A stretch of DNA of 29,720 bases from Desulfobacterales bacterium HSG17 (GTDB lineage: Bacteria > Desulfobacterota > Desulfobacteria > Desulfobacterales > Desulfococcaceae): positions 1 to 29,720 of the forward strand of contig JAUCGD010000020.1 of NCBI GenBank assembly GCA_030377945.1. Direction: 5' to 3'. Shown here in pieces: positions 1-6,772 of this stretch. Made by a program: the position numbers and the translations under genes. The notes below the pieces were generated by a model. That model saw nothing but the letters and a program-made list of their open reading frames with translations, was not told the origin of the DNA and ran no database searches. The first letter of the stretch is position 1, and every line of letters starts with the position of its first letter.

Positions 1-195
1 AGAGGACCTTTTTGGGGATGTGAGAACTATCCTGATTGTAAATTTATTAGTAAATTTGAACCAACAACTATCAAATGTAAAGAAAAAGGTTGTAAAAATG
101 GTCTACTTGCTGAGAGGACTTACAGAAATAAAGATGTTTATGAGTGTGTTAAGTGTAAAGCCCGTACACCAAGAGAAGAAGTGGAAAGTAAATAA
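1..195 (+). CDS. topA: DNA topoisomerase I, C-terminal zinc-finger fragment (5' end off the window)
   Basis: The frame is open from base 1 and ends at TAA 193-195, leaving 64 codons of the C-terminus. The peptide begins RGPFWGCENYPDCKFI, the second half of a C4 topoisomerase zinc finger (GxFxGCxxYPxCxxI). A second Cys set follows (IKCKEKGCKNG ... YECVKCKARTP). Such tandem zinc ribbons end bacterial type IA topoisomerases, which relax negative supercoils and use the ribbons to hold single-stranded DNA. The catalytic part lies outside the window. The following phosphodiesterase and bioB fit the topA-bioB neighbourhood known in Campylobacterota. Other proteins, such as some restriction-type endonucleases, also carry this finger, so topA is a likely but not certain name. 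Confidence 0.75.
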   Translation, partial: RGPFWGCENYPDCKFISKFEPTTIKCKEKGCKNGLLAERTYRNKDVYECVKCKARTPREEVESK

Positions 196-202
196 CTACC
201 CT

Positions 203-278
203 CATTCCCATGCTCCAGCGTGGGAATGGTTAGTTAATATGGACTGAAGTATGCATTCCCACGCAGAGCGTAGGAATG
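203..278. repeat. Pair of REP-like palindromic hairpins
   Basis: Two imperfect hairpins share the arm CATTCCCAYGC. The first (203-228) pairs CATTCCCATGC with GCGTGGGAATG across a 4-base loop, with one T:G wobble. The second (254-278) pairs CATTCCCACGC with GCGTAGGAATG, with one mismatch. They fill the gap between the topA fragment and the phosphodiesterase gene. Two diverged copies of one palindrome, rather than a hairpin plus U-tract, suggest a dispersed REP-type element. A role in transcript ending or stability is possible. Confidence 0.6.
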
Positions 279-294
279 AGTTTAAAGGAAACAA

Positions 295-813
295 GTGAAA
301 ATAGGTATTATTTCAGACACTCACTCTAAGATTAAAAAAGCAAAAAAAGCTATAAATACACTTTTAGACGATGGTGCAGAGTTTTTTATTCATGCTGGAG
401 ATATTGTTGAAGTTGAAATACTTGATATGCTTGAAGCATGTGGAAAAAAATATATCGCTGTTTATGGAAATAATGATTCCCATTTAGTAAAGTTTCATAA
501 CGAGTACAACCTTGTTCAAGAGCCTTACTACTTTAAACTTGCAGACACGAAATTTAAGCTTATGCACCTGCCTTTTTACATGACTGGTGATACCGAGATA
601 GTAATCTCTGGACATACTCACTACTTCCATGCAGAAACTAAAGGCGATACTTTTTTCCTAAACTCTGGTGAGGTTTGTGCTAGAAAAAAACCTATAACAG
701 AATTTGCTATGCTTGAAGTTCAAAAAGATACTTTTTTAGTAACACACTATCAAAAAAATGAAAATGAAAAAAGTTTCTCACAAACAGATTACTCACATAA
801 AAGGTCAAAATAA
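295..813 (+). CDS. YfcE/MJ0936-family metallophosphoesterase
   Basis: A 172-residue protein with the calcineurin-like phosphoesterase motifs in order: DTH near residues 8-10, AGD near 38-40, GNND near 58-61 and GHTH near 106-109. These residues bind the two metals. The length suits the short YfcE/MJ0936 phosphodiesterases, which hydrolyse phosphodiester model substrates; the natural substrate is generally unknown. The start is GTG 295, preceded by an AAAGGAA ribosome-binding site near 285-290. Its TAA stop overlaps the ATG of the next frame by one base, so it was co-transcribed with bioB in the source genome. The last 20 residues are polar and probably disordered. Codon use (AGA, TTA, AAA rich) matches the topA and bioB fragments and differs from the genes after 1160. 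Confidence 0.85.
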   Translation: MKIGIISDTHSKIKKAKKAINTLLDDGAEFFIHAGDIVEVEILDMLEACGKKYIAVYGNNDSHLVKFHNEYNLVQEPYYFKLADTKFKLMHLPFYMTGDTEIVISGHTHYFHAETKGDTFFLNSGEVCARKKPITEFAMLEVQKDTFLVTHYQKNENEKSFSQTDYSHKRSK

Positions 814-1544
814 TGAATAAAGAAATTTTTCTTTGTGCTATTTGCAATATCAATAGTGGAACATGTTTAGAAGATTGTAAATTTTGTTCTCAGAGTGTTA
901 GATATAAAGCTGATATAGATAGATATAAACAAAAAGCTATTGAAGAGATTTTAAATGAAGCAAAATCTGCTAGAGATGCTGGTGCTCTTGGCTTTTGTCT
1001 TGTTACTGCCGACAAAGGTTTAAATGACAAAACTCTGGAATTTGTTTGTGGTATTGCAGAGGTTTTAACAAAAGAAGTTCCAGAGTTAAGACTTATCGCA
1101 TGTAATGGAACTGCAACATTAGAGCAACTTTTAACTCTTAAAAAAGCAGGGATAAATTTTAAAGCAGATCTGCTGCCAGATACACCAAAGGTATATTTAG
1201 ATGCACAATTAATTGAACAGGTAGTCTTAAACCTTATCACAAATTCTGCGGACGCACTTCGAGATGTTAATGTTAAAAAGAATATACTGATAAAAACCCT
1301 GCTAGATAAAAAAAAAATATATATAATAGTTGCAGACTCAGGTGAAGGACTGCCCGAAGATCTTAATGAAAAGATATTTGACCCTTTTTTTTCAACAAAA
1401 AAAAACGGAACAGGAATCGGCCTCAGTATTTGCCAGAGAATAATAACAGACCACGGTGGAACTATTCAGGCAGCACCGCTAAAATTGGGTGGTACTCAAT
1501 TTAGAATCAGCATCCCCATTGAAAAAAGGACTAATTTACGATGA
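813..1544 (+). CDS. Chimeric frame: biotin synthase N-terminus (residues 1-116) joined to histidine kinase C-terminus (117-243)
   Basis: Residues 1-116 match the radical-SAM biotin synthase BioB: CNINSGTCLEDCKFCSQS contains the CxxxCxxC cluster cysteines (C18, C22, C25), then GFCLVTADKGL and LIACNGTATLEQL. In BioB the text after LKKAGI should continue with a YNHNLET-like motif. Instead the sequence changes to a GHKL kinase ATPase domain: EQVVLNLITNSADAL (N box), VADSGEGLP (G1), FDPFFSTKKNGTGIGLSI (F/G2) and DHGGTI. No radical-SAM barrel or kinase DHp/His box remains, so the product as written should not work as either enzyme. The kinase part overlaps the next response regulator by 4 bases (1541-1544), so in its own genome it was the sensor of that pair. 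I read this as an artificial join, not a natural fusion. Confidence 0.85.
   Translation: MNKEIFLCAICNINSGTCLEDCKFCSQSVRYKADIDRYKQKAIEEILNEAKSARDAGALGFCLVTADKGLNDKTLEFVCGIAEVLTKEVPELRLIACNGTATLEQLLTLKKAGINFKADLLPDTPKVYLDAQLIEQVVLNLITNSADALRDVNVKKNILIKTLLDKKKIYIIVADSGEGLPEDLNEKIFDPFFSTKKNGTGIGLSICQRIITDHGGTIQAAPLKLGGTQFRISIPIEKRTNLR
1150..1170. other. Putative chimera junction between two genomes
   Basis: Similarity to BioB stops after the codons for KKAGINF (near 1160) and kinase similarity starts within about ten codons. Upstream genes are Campylobacterota-like and downstream genes Desulfobacterota-like. The frame happens to stay open, which hides the join from gene callers. The exact base cannot be fixed by eye. 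Confidence 0.7.
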
Positions 1545-2920
1545 TTTCATATACTATTTATCTTGTAGATGATGAACCTGGCATAAGAAAAGGAATATCT
1601 TTCAGACTAAAAAAACTGTACCAAATAAAAACATTTCCTGATGCTGAATCTGCAATTGAAGCCATGAAAACCAAGCAGCCTGATCTTGTACTGCTTGACA
1701 TCGGACTTCCGGGTATGAGCGGGATTGAAGCTCTTGAGCATATAAAAAAGAACTGGCCTGAAACCCTGGTTATAATGGCAACTGCTTATGAAGATATAAA
1801 AACCGTTATTTCTGCCATGAAACTTGGAGCACATGACTATATTGTTAAACCTATTCACATGGATTCTTTAAAAGTTAGTGTTAAAAATGCTCTTGAAACC
1901 ATAAAAATGCGTAAAGAAATTCAGGCTCTTCAGGCAAGTTATATCAAAGAGAACCTTCCCTGCCTTGTGGGAAAAAGCAATGCAATTCAAGATGTTATGC
2001 TTTTTGTTGATAAGGTTGCCAAAAGCCCTGACGCTCCTGTGCTTATCCTGGGTGAGTCAGGTACGGGAAAGGAGCTTATTGCAAGTGCCATTCATTATAA
2101 AAGCCCGAATTATCAAGGTCCTTTTGTAACAATCAATTGTGCGTCAATACCAAAAGAGCTTATTGAAAGTGAATTGTTCGGATATGAAAAAGGAGCATTC
2201 AGCGGGGCAAAAGATTCAGGAAAAAAAGGTCTTGTGGAGCAGGCTGAAAATGGAACCCTGTTTCTGGATGAAGTAGGTGATCTTGGAATGGAGGCTCAGG
2301 CGAAATTGCTAAGATTCCTGGAAGACGGAGAATACTACCGCGTAGGGGGAGTTAAAAAACTGCAATTATCAGTACGTGTTGTATCTGCTACTAATAAGAA
2401 TATGGAAGAAATGGCAGCACAAGGCAGTTTTAGAGAAGATCTGTATTACCGGCTTGCAGTTGTCACCATTGAAATTCCGTCTTTAAATGAAAGACAGGAT
2501 GATATTATACCAATTGCCAATTATTTTTTAATGGAATTTGGAAAAAAATACGGAAAAGACTTTCAGAAACTGTCCACTGAAGCAGAAGATTTTCTCTTAA
2601 ATTACAGGTGGAAAGGCAATATCCGTGAAATGAAAAATATTATTGAACGGGGAGCGCTTATAGGTGAAGGCCCGGAATTGCAGATTGAGCATATAGGATT
2701 AAAAATGTTAAAAAATGATTCTGCTTCCCAAGACATGAATAAAGAGATTAATTTGTTTGGCCCTTTGCCTGAAAAAGGCATTGATTTAAATGCCCTTGAA
2801 GAACATTATATACGTGAAGCATATAAAGTATCAGGAAATAATGATGCCAAAGCTGCCCGACTTCTTCATATGAGCTATTATTCATTCAGATACAAAAAAA
2901 AGAAATTTAAAGATTTGTAG
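1541..2920 (+). CDS. NtrC/PilR-type sigma-54-dependent response regulator
   Basis: A 459-residue three-domain activator. The receiver (about 1-118) has acidic pocket D10/D11, phospho-acceptor D53, T81 and K103. The AAA+ domain has Walker A GESGTGKE (about 171-178), the sigma-54 contact loop GAFSGA (about 218-223) and Walker B FLDEVGDL around D243/E244. The C-terminal Fis-type HTH (about 425-459) ends in AARLLHMSYYSFRYKKKKF. Phosphorylation should drive oligomerisation and ATP-dependent opening of sigma-54 promoters. Its start overlaps the stop of the kinase fragment by 4 bases, a classic sensor-regulator pair. Two sigma-54 promoters with a shared upstream palindrome lie just downstream (3077-3093 and 4593-4608), so it probably controls the secreted propeller protein and the minor pilin operon. 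The pilR role is inferred from position, so no symbol is given. Confidence 0.9.
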   Translation: MISYTIYLVDDEPGIRKGISFRLKKLYQIKTFPDAESAIEAMKTKQPDLVLLDIGLPGMSGIEALEHIKKNWPETLVIMATAYEDIKTVISAMKLGAHDYIVKPIHMDSLKVSVKNALETIKMRKEIQALQASYIKENLPCLVGKSNAIQDVMLFVDKVAKSPDAPVLILGESGTGKELIASAIHYKSPNYQGPFVTINCASIPKELIESELFGYEKGAFSGAKDSGKKGLVEQAENGTLFLDEVGDLGMEAQAKLLRFLEDGEYYRVGGVKKLQLSVRVVSATNKNMEEMAAQGSFREDLYYRLAVVTIEIPSLNERQDDIIPIANYFLMEFGKKYGKDFQKLSTEAEDFLLNYRWKGNIREMKNIIERGALIGEGPELQIEHIGLKMLKNDSASQDMNKEINLFGPLPEKGIDLNALEEHYIREAYKVSGNNDAKAARLLHMSYYSFRYKKKKFKDL

Positions 2921-2974
2921 AAAACTCTTTAAAACCTTTCCCAGTTAAAAATCTTGCCATTTGAACATTTCATA

Positions 2975-2997
2975 TCTGGCTATTTCGCCAAATATTA
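2975..2997. promoter_or_regulatory. Candidate activator-binding palindrome (UAS), copy 1
   Basis: TCTGGCTATTTCGCCAAAT followed by ATTA, an imperfect inverted repeat (TGGC-N6-GCCA core). It starts 104 bp upstream of the GG of the sigma-54 promoter at 3077-3093. A second copy, 19 of 23 bases identical, stands at nearly the same distance before the other sigma-54 promoter. This is the expected place for an NtrC-type enhancer. Confidence 0.55.
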
Positions 2998-3076
2998 TAC
3001 CTGCTGAAAAATACCTTTTTTTCACATTTCCACAATATCTACCCGATAATATTGATTTTATCCTTAACGTCGTGCA

Positions 3077-3093
3077 TTGGCATGTCATTTGCA
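3077..3093 (+). promoter_or_regulatory. Sigma-54 (-24/-12) promoter before the propeller gene
   Basis: The sequence TTGGCATGTCATTTGCA matches the consensus YTGGCACGrNNNTTGCW with one clear mismatch in the conserved arms. GG is at 3079-3080 and GC at 3091-3092, the required spacing. Transcription should begin near 3104, giving a leader of about 55 bases with an AAGGGAAAGG ribosome-binding site before ATG 3160. Confidence 0.75.
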
Positions 3094-3159
3094 TTTAACC
3101 TCATCAAGATATTTAATAAATAATAAATTGAACCGTTTCAAAAAAGGGAAAGGTTAAAC

Positions 3160-4002
3160 ATGAAAAAAATAAATACATTATCAATTATTATTAATATAAT
3201 TTTCCTGCTTGTTGTTTTAACAAATGTACAGGCTTCGGACCGTCAATGGCAAAACCCTCTTCCTGATGGAAATCATTTTAACAGTGTATGGGGAATTTCA
3301 AATAATAATGTATTTGCAGTAGGAGACAACGGGGCTATCTTCCATTATAATGGAAACTCATGGGAAGATATGTCAGGCATAGTATATACAAATTTAACAA
3401 AGGTATGGGGTAGTTCGTCAAGAGATGTCTTTGCAGTGGGCGACGGGGGCACTGTTCTGCATTACAACGGTTTTGGCTGGGAAGAAATGTGGCAGCCCAC
3501 CTTTGAAAATTTTACCGGATTATGGGGAAGTTCCGGAAGAAATGTTTTTGCAGTGGGTGAAAACGGTACAATCCTGCATTATGACGGCTACAACTGGGAG
3601 CAGATGGCAGGCAGTTATGAAGGTTTATATGATATATGGGGAACTTCAGGTAAAAATATCTTTGCAGTAGGAGACAGCGGAACAATTCTTCATTATAACG
3701 GAAACAACTGGAATAATATATCCCAGGACATTAGATCAGAAAATTTTAACAGCATCTGGGGAACCTCTGGGAAAAATATCTTTGCAGTGGGAGACAATGG
3801 AACAATATTAAACTTTAACGGCAAAACCTGGAAAGACATGTCAGGAATAACAACAGAAAACATCCTCAGTGTAAGCGGTTCCTCTGCTGCAAATATCTAT
3901 ATAGTAACCGGGAGCGGAGCAATTTATAAATATGACGGTTCAACCTGGAAAAACATTAAAAGATACTGTGGTTCTTCTCAATTCTATATTGGAAAATACT
4001 AA
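3160..4002 (+). CDS. Secreted six-repeat propeller-like protein
   Basis: A 280-residue protein with an N-terminal signal peptide (MKKINTLSIII...TNVQA, cleavage near residue 25). It then has six repeats of about 38 residues with the pattern N-(F/L)-x-x-(V/I/L)WG-(T/S)SG-(K/R)N-(V/I)FAVG-(D/E)-x-G-(T/A)-(I/V)-L-H-(Y/F)-(N/D)G-x-x-W-x-x-M. Repeats 1-5 are close copies; the sixth has drifted (SGSSAANIYIVTGSGAI). Each repeat looks like a four-strand blade, so a small beta-propeller of the BNR/Ycf48-like type is likely, probably in the periplasm or outside the cell. It has its own sigma-54 promoter and precedes a receiver protein. Location beside the pilus tip operon suggests a surface or adhesion role, but no enzymatic motif is visible and function is unknown. 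Confidence 0.75.
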   Translation: MKKINTLSIIINIIFLLVVLTNVQASDRQWQNPLPDGNHFNSVWGISNNNVFAVGDNGAIFHYNGNSWEDMSGIVYTNLTKVWGSSSRDVFAVGDGGTVLHYNGFGWEEMWQPTFENFTGLWGSSGRNVFAVGENGTILHYDGYNWEQMAGSYEGLYDIWGTSGKNIFAVGDSGTILHYNGNNWNNISQDIRSENFNSIWGTSGKNIFAVGDNGTILNFNGKTWKDMSGITTENILSVSGSSAANIYIVTGSGAIYKYDGSTWKNIKRYCGSSQFYIGKY

Positions 4003-4065
4003 AAAATACTGTTTGTATCAAACCTTCCTGCCCTATCCCTTTTTAATATAAGGAACACACTTTAA

Positions 4066-4455
4066 ATGACTTCATACACAATCTACCTTATTGATGATGA
4101 ACCCAGCATTTGTAAAGGTATTTCCTTTGCTCTAAAAAAAATATACCGGATAAAAACCTTTTCCGATGCTGAATCCGCAATTGACCTGATGCAAAAAGAA
4201 ATGCCGGATCTTGTATTGCTTGACATAAGCCTTCCGGGAATGAACGGTATCCAGGCTTTGGAAAAAATCAGATATATATGCCCTGATACCCTTGTAATAA
4301 TGGTTTCTGCACATGATGATGAAAAAACCGTTGCTTCTGCTATGACTAAAGGAGCACAAAACTATCTTTTCAAGCCTTTTCACCTGGCATCTCTTAAATC
4401 TATCATAAAAAATGCCATTGCTCCAAAATCTCTTTGTCAGACAGCCGGTTATTGA
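4066..4455 (+). CDS. Stand-alone response-regulator receiver domain
   Basis: A 129-residue CheY-like receiver with no output domain. The phosphorylation set is complete: D10/D11, D53, S81 and K103. By eye about 76 of the first 118 residues are identical to the receiver of the sigma-54 activator at 1541 (shared openings SYTIYL and KGISF, and PDLVLLDI), so it arose by a local duplication that dropped the AAA+ and HTH parts. It lies 63 bases after the propeller gene, with no clear promoter between, and is probably co-transcribed from 3077-3093. A duplicated receiver fed by the same sensor could act as a phosphate sink or as a separate output to a motility or pilus protein. That role is inference. 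Confidence 0.85.
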   Translation: MTSYTIYLIDDEPSICKGISFALKKIYRIKTFSDAESAIDLMQKEMPDLVLLDISLPGMNGIQALEKIRYICPDTLVIMVSAHDDEKTVASAMTKGAQNYLFKPFHLASLKSIIKNAIAPKSLCQTAGY

Positions 4456-4491
4456 ATCAATTTTTCAACTTGACTATTTAACCAAAATTTT

Positions 4492-4514
4492 TCTGGTTTT
4501 TTAGCCAGATATTA
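4492..4514. promoter_or_regulatory. Candidate activator-binding palindrome (UAS), copy 2
   Basis: TCTGGTTTTTTAGCCAGAT followed by ATTA; TCTGG and CCAGA form a perfect inverted repeat across 8 bases. It starts 102 bp before the GG of the sigma-54 promoter at 4593-4608 and matches copy 1 (2975-2997) at 19 of 23 positions, including the non-palindromic ATATTA tail. Confidence 0.55.
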
Positions 4515-4592
4515 ACAAAAATAAATCAGGCAATAAATCACAAAAATATCTTAAGCAACTAATTTAATTGAAATAAAAATAAAACAATCAAC

Positions 4593-4608
4593 TGGTATAA
4601 TTTATGCT
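4593..4608 (+). promoter_or_regulatory. Sigma-54 (-24/-12) promoter before the minor pilin operon
   Basis: TGGTATAATTTATGCT has GG at 4594-4595 and GC at 4606-4607, exactly the -24/-12 spacing, and the TGC(T) end of the -12 box. The -24 box is weaker (TGGTA instead of TGGCA). It contains a TATAAT hexamer that could serve sigma-70, but no -35 box stands at a proper distance. The upstream palindrome at 4492 favours sigma-54. The leader to ATG 4662 would be about 45 bases. Confidence 0.6.
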
Positions 4609-4661
4609 ATTAAATACAATAGCAATCACAGGTAATAAAGAAAATACAAGGGAGCAGAGAT

Positions 4662-5285
4662 ATGAAAAAACAAAAAACACACTGCATAAACAACTCAAAA
4701 GGTTTTACCCTGGTGGAGTTAATGGTTCTGGTTGCAATTATCGGAGTCCTGGCAGGGCTGGCAACAAGCTCTTTATACAATCCCCGCACAAGACTGAGAG
4801 CTGCTGCAAGGGATATAGTTTCCCAGGTACAGAATGCCAGATTTAAAGCCCTTGAAACCGGAGAGACATGGGCTGTTCAATTTGATACATCCAGTGAAAC
4901 ACCTTCATATCGAATATTGAGCAGTAAAGGCGATGACAAAATCTGGAATACAGCAGACGATACAGAGTATAGAATTGTATATCTTGATGATTATCCGGGT
5001 ACTTCATTTGGTTCAGGTCACGGAGCTGCCCCAAAAGATTATGGGAAAGGGAACATTGATAACGGCATGACTGCCTTTGAAAACCGTTTTATTTTTACTG
5101 CAACAGGGATGACAGATTATAAGGCTGATGATGTTGCTACTACTGAGAATAAATATAAAGATGAAACAAGTCAGGGTGTTGTTTATATAAAAACAAAAAA
5201 AGGGGAAACTTTTGCAGTGGGCATGATTTCCTTGTCAGGCATGATAAAAACCTGGAGAAATTATGACTCGGGATGGGAGGAATAA
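4662..5285 (+). CDS. FimT/GspH-family minor pilin
   Basis: A 207-residue pseudopilin. The class III leader MKKQKTHCINNSKG is followed by FTLVELMVLVAIIGVLAGLA, giving prepilin peptidase cleavage after G14 and the conserved E at mature position 5. Then comes the GspH/FimT-type body (RLRAAARDIVSQVQNARFKALETGETWAVQFD). A loop rich in Asp (SKGDDKIWNTADDTE) may bind calcium. ATG 4662 has a GGGAG ribosome-binding site near 4651. It heads the operon fimT-pilV-pilW-pilX-pilY1, whose products form the initiating complex at the type IV pilus tip. The order matches the fimU-pilVWXY1 cluster of Pseudomonas. Transcription probably starts at the sigma-54 site at 4593-4608. Confidence 0.85.
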   Translation: MKKQKTHCINNSKGFTLVELMVLVAIIGVLAGLATSSLYNPRTRLRAAARDIVSQVQNARFKALETGETWAVQFDTSSETPSYRILSSKGDDKIWNTADDTEYRIVYLDDYPGTSFGSGHGAAPKDYGKGNIDNGMTAFENRFIFTATGMTDYKADDVATTENKYKDETSQGVVYIKTKKGETFAVGMISLSGMIKTWRNYDSGWEE

Positions 5286-5289
5286 GATT

Positions 5290-5697
5290 ATGGAAAAGAA
5301 AAGTATTAATAGAATTAACATAAGTGAAGAAAGCGGATTCAGCCTTCTTGAAGTGATGATTTCTCTGGCAATCCTGGCTGTGGGCCTGCTGGGTATTGCA
5401 GCGCTTCAAATTACAGCAATAAAAGGGAATTCATCAGGTATGAAAATGACAGAGGTCAGTACTTTGATTGGAAGCAAACTGGAAGATTACAGGCAAATGG
5501 ATTATGCTAATGTAATAACTCCTGATGAACCGGAAATTGTAAAAATTCATGAAAGTGACAGCAGCGTTTATACACGCACTACAACAGTTACAAATGATAC
5601 TCCTGATATTGGCCTTAAAACCGTTACAGTTGAACTGTCATGGACAGATACCCGGCCCCATTCCGTATCATTCATGACTATTATCTCAAATTTATAA
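5290..5697 (+). CDS. pilV: PilV-like minor pilin
   Basis: A 135-residue minor pilin with leader MEKKSINRINISEESG, then FSLLEVMISLAILAVGLLGIAALQ. Cleavage follows G16, and E21 lies at mature position 5. The stretch ALQITAIKGNSSGMKMTEVSTLIGSKLEDYRQ is typical of the PilV/type IV pilus modification family. I chose ATG 5290 over the upstream ATG 5263 because GGGAGGA (5275-5281) sits correctly before 5290 and because 5263 would overlap the previous gene and lengthen the leader. It starts 4 bases after the upstream stop. Expected role: pilus tip initiation complex with PilW, PilX and PilY1. Confidence 0.85.
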   Translation: MEKKSINRINISEESGFSLLEVMISLAILAVGLLGIAALQITAIKGNSSGMKMTEVSTLIGSKLEDYRQMDYANVITPDEPEIVKIHESDSSVYTRTTTVTNDTPDIGLKTVTVELSWTDTRPHSVSFMTIISNL

Positions 5698-5711
5698 GGA
5701 GGTCAAATATT

Positions 5712-6749
5712 ATGAATTCAAATATTATAAAATCAGATAAAAAATATGAATCAGGCTTTACATTAATCGAAGTATTGATCGCTCTGGCAATTTTTTCAAT
5801 AATCATAGTCGGAGTAATAGAAGTCTTTGTTAACAGTAATAAAACATATATGATGCAGGATGATATTGCTACCATGCAGCAGAATATCCGAATTGCTAAA
5901 ATGTTTATTGAACGGGATATCAGGATGGCAGATGCATCGTTTACCTTTGAAAACGGTGTGGGTGATGAAAGTTCAGACAAACTAACCATAGGTTATACAG
6001 AATCCCTTGAAAATGCATGTGGAGATGCTCCTGAAGGAGCAGATGGAATTCCGCCGTGCAGTGAACTTCCCAGTCTGACTGTTAAAAATGAAATGCCAGC
6101 AGGAGCTGCTGTTGCCATTGTGTATGAAGACCTTATTACTGGAGAAGACTGGGATGCAGACTGTTATTGCGATGACACTATCTACGATAAATATGGATTT
6201 CAGGCTGAAATTTCAACACCAAAAGGATATGAACCTGCTGTATCTGAACCTTTTTATGTAACACAGGTTTTACCTAATTCTGATAAGCTTCAAAGCCATG
6301 ATGTTAACATAGATGGTGAAAAATTTGAGAACAAAATATTAAATACATATCCTGACAGAAGCATAATCAATTTTTATATTCCTGAATCAAGAGCAACAAC
6401 TAGTTATGAGATTAAAGACGGTGAATTATTAAGAGGAGATCAGGTTATAGCTGATCATGTTGAAGATCTTCAATTTGCATTTTGCGGGGATTTTAATGAT
6501 GACGGCTTTGCTGACCCTGAAGATCCAGATGACTGGTATAACGATGAATTGGAAGATAATGATCTGCCTGATGATTCTAAAGTTCTTGTTAAATATGTAC
6601 GTATAACTCTCCTGGGACGAACCGCCAAACAGCACGATATTTCCGATATTCGACCAGGAATTGAAGATCATGCCGAAGCCGATGCAGCAGACAAGTTTAA
6701 CAGACGACTTTTACAGACAACAATTCAAATGCGTAATGCATCTTTATAA
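5712..6749 (+). CDS. pilW: PilW-like minor pilin
   Basis: A 345-residue large minor pilin. Leader MNSNIIKSDKKYESG is followed by FTLIEVLIALAIFSIIIVGVIEVF; cleavage follows G15 and E20 is the mature position 5 Glu. The start at 5712 is set by AAGGAGG at 5697-5703; a longer frame from 5640 would overlap pilV and put about 40 residues before the leader glycine. The body has paired cysteines (NACGDAPEGADGIPPCSE, CYCDD) that may form disulphides. Near residue 260 is a calcium-loop-like stretch, GDFNDDGFADPEDPDDW. The C-terminal part (VKYVRITLLGRT ... RRLLQTTIQMRN) is typical of PilW. It should be part of the pilus tip complex. Confidence 0.85.
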   Translation: MNSNIIKSDKKYESGFTLIEVLIALAIFSIIIVGVIEVFVNSNKTYMMQDDIATMQQNIRIAKMFIERDIRMADASFTFENGVGDESSDKLTIGYTESLENACGDAPEGADGIPPCSELPSLTVKNEMPAGAAVAIVYEDLITGEDWDADCYCDDTIYDKYGFQAEISTPKGYEPAVSEPFYVTQVLPNSDKLQSHDVNIDGEKFENKILNTYPDRSIINFYIPESRATTSYEIKDGELLRGDQVIADHVEDLQFAFCGDFNDDGFADPEDPDDWYNDELEDNDLPDDSKVLVKYVRITLLGRTAKQHDISDIRPGIEDHAEADAADKFNRRLLQTTIQMRNASL

Positions 6750-6772
6750 TTTTTAACAGGGGAGAAAATGAT

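Noticed and set aside
813..1544. Natural BioB-kinase fusion or horizontal transfer
   Set aside because: Both proteins would lose their catalytic core, and neighbouring genes on each side point to different phyla right up to the junction. A chimera explains this more simply.
4596..4601. TATAAT as a sigma-70 -10 box for the pilin operon
   Set aside because: The nearest -35-like sequence (TTGAAA near 4568) is 22 bases away, too far. The GG/GC spacing and upstream palindrome favour sigma-54, though dual use cannot be excluded.
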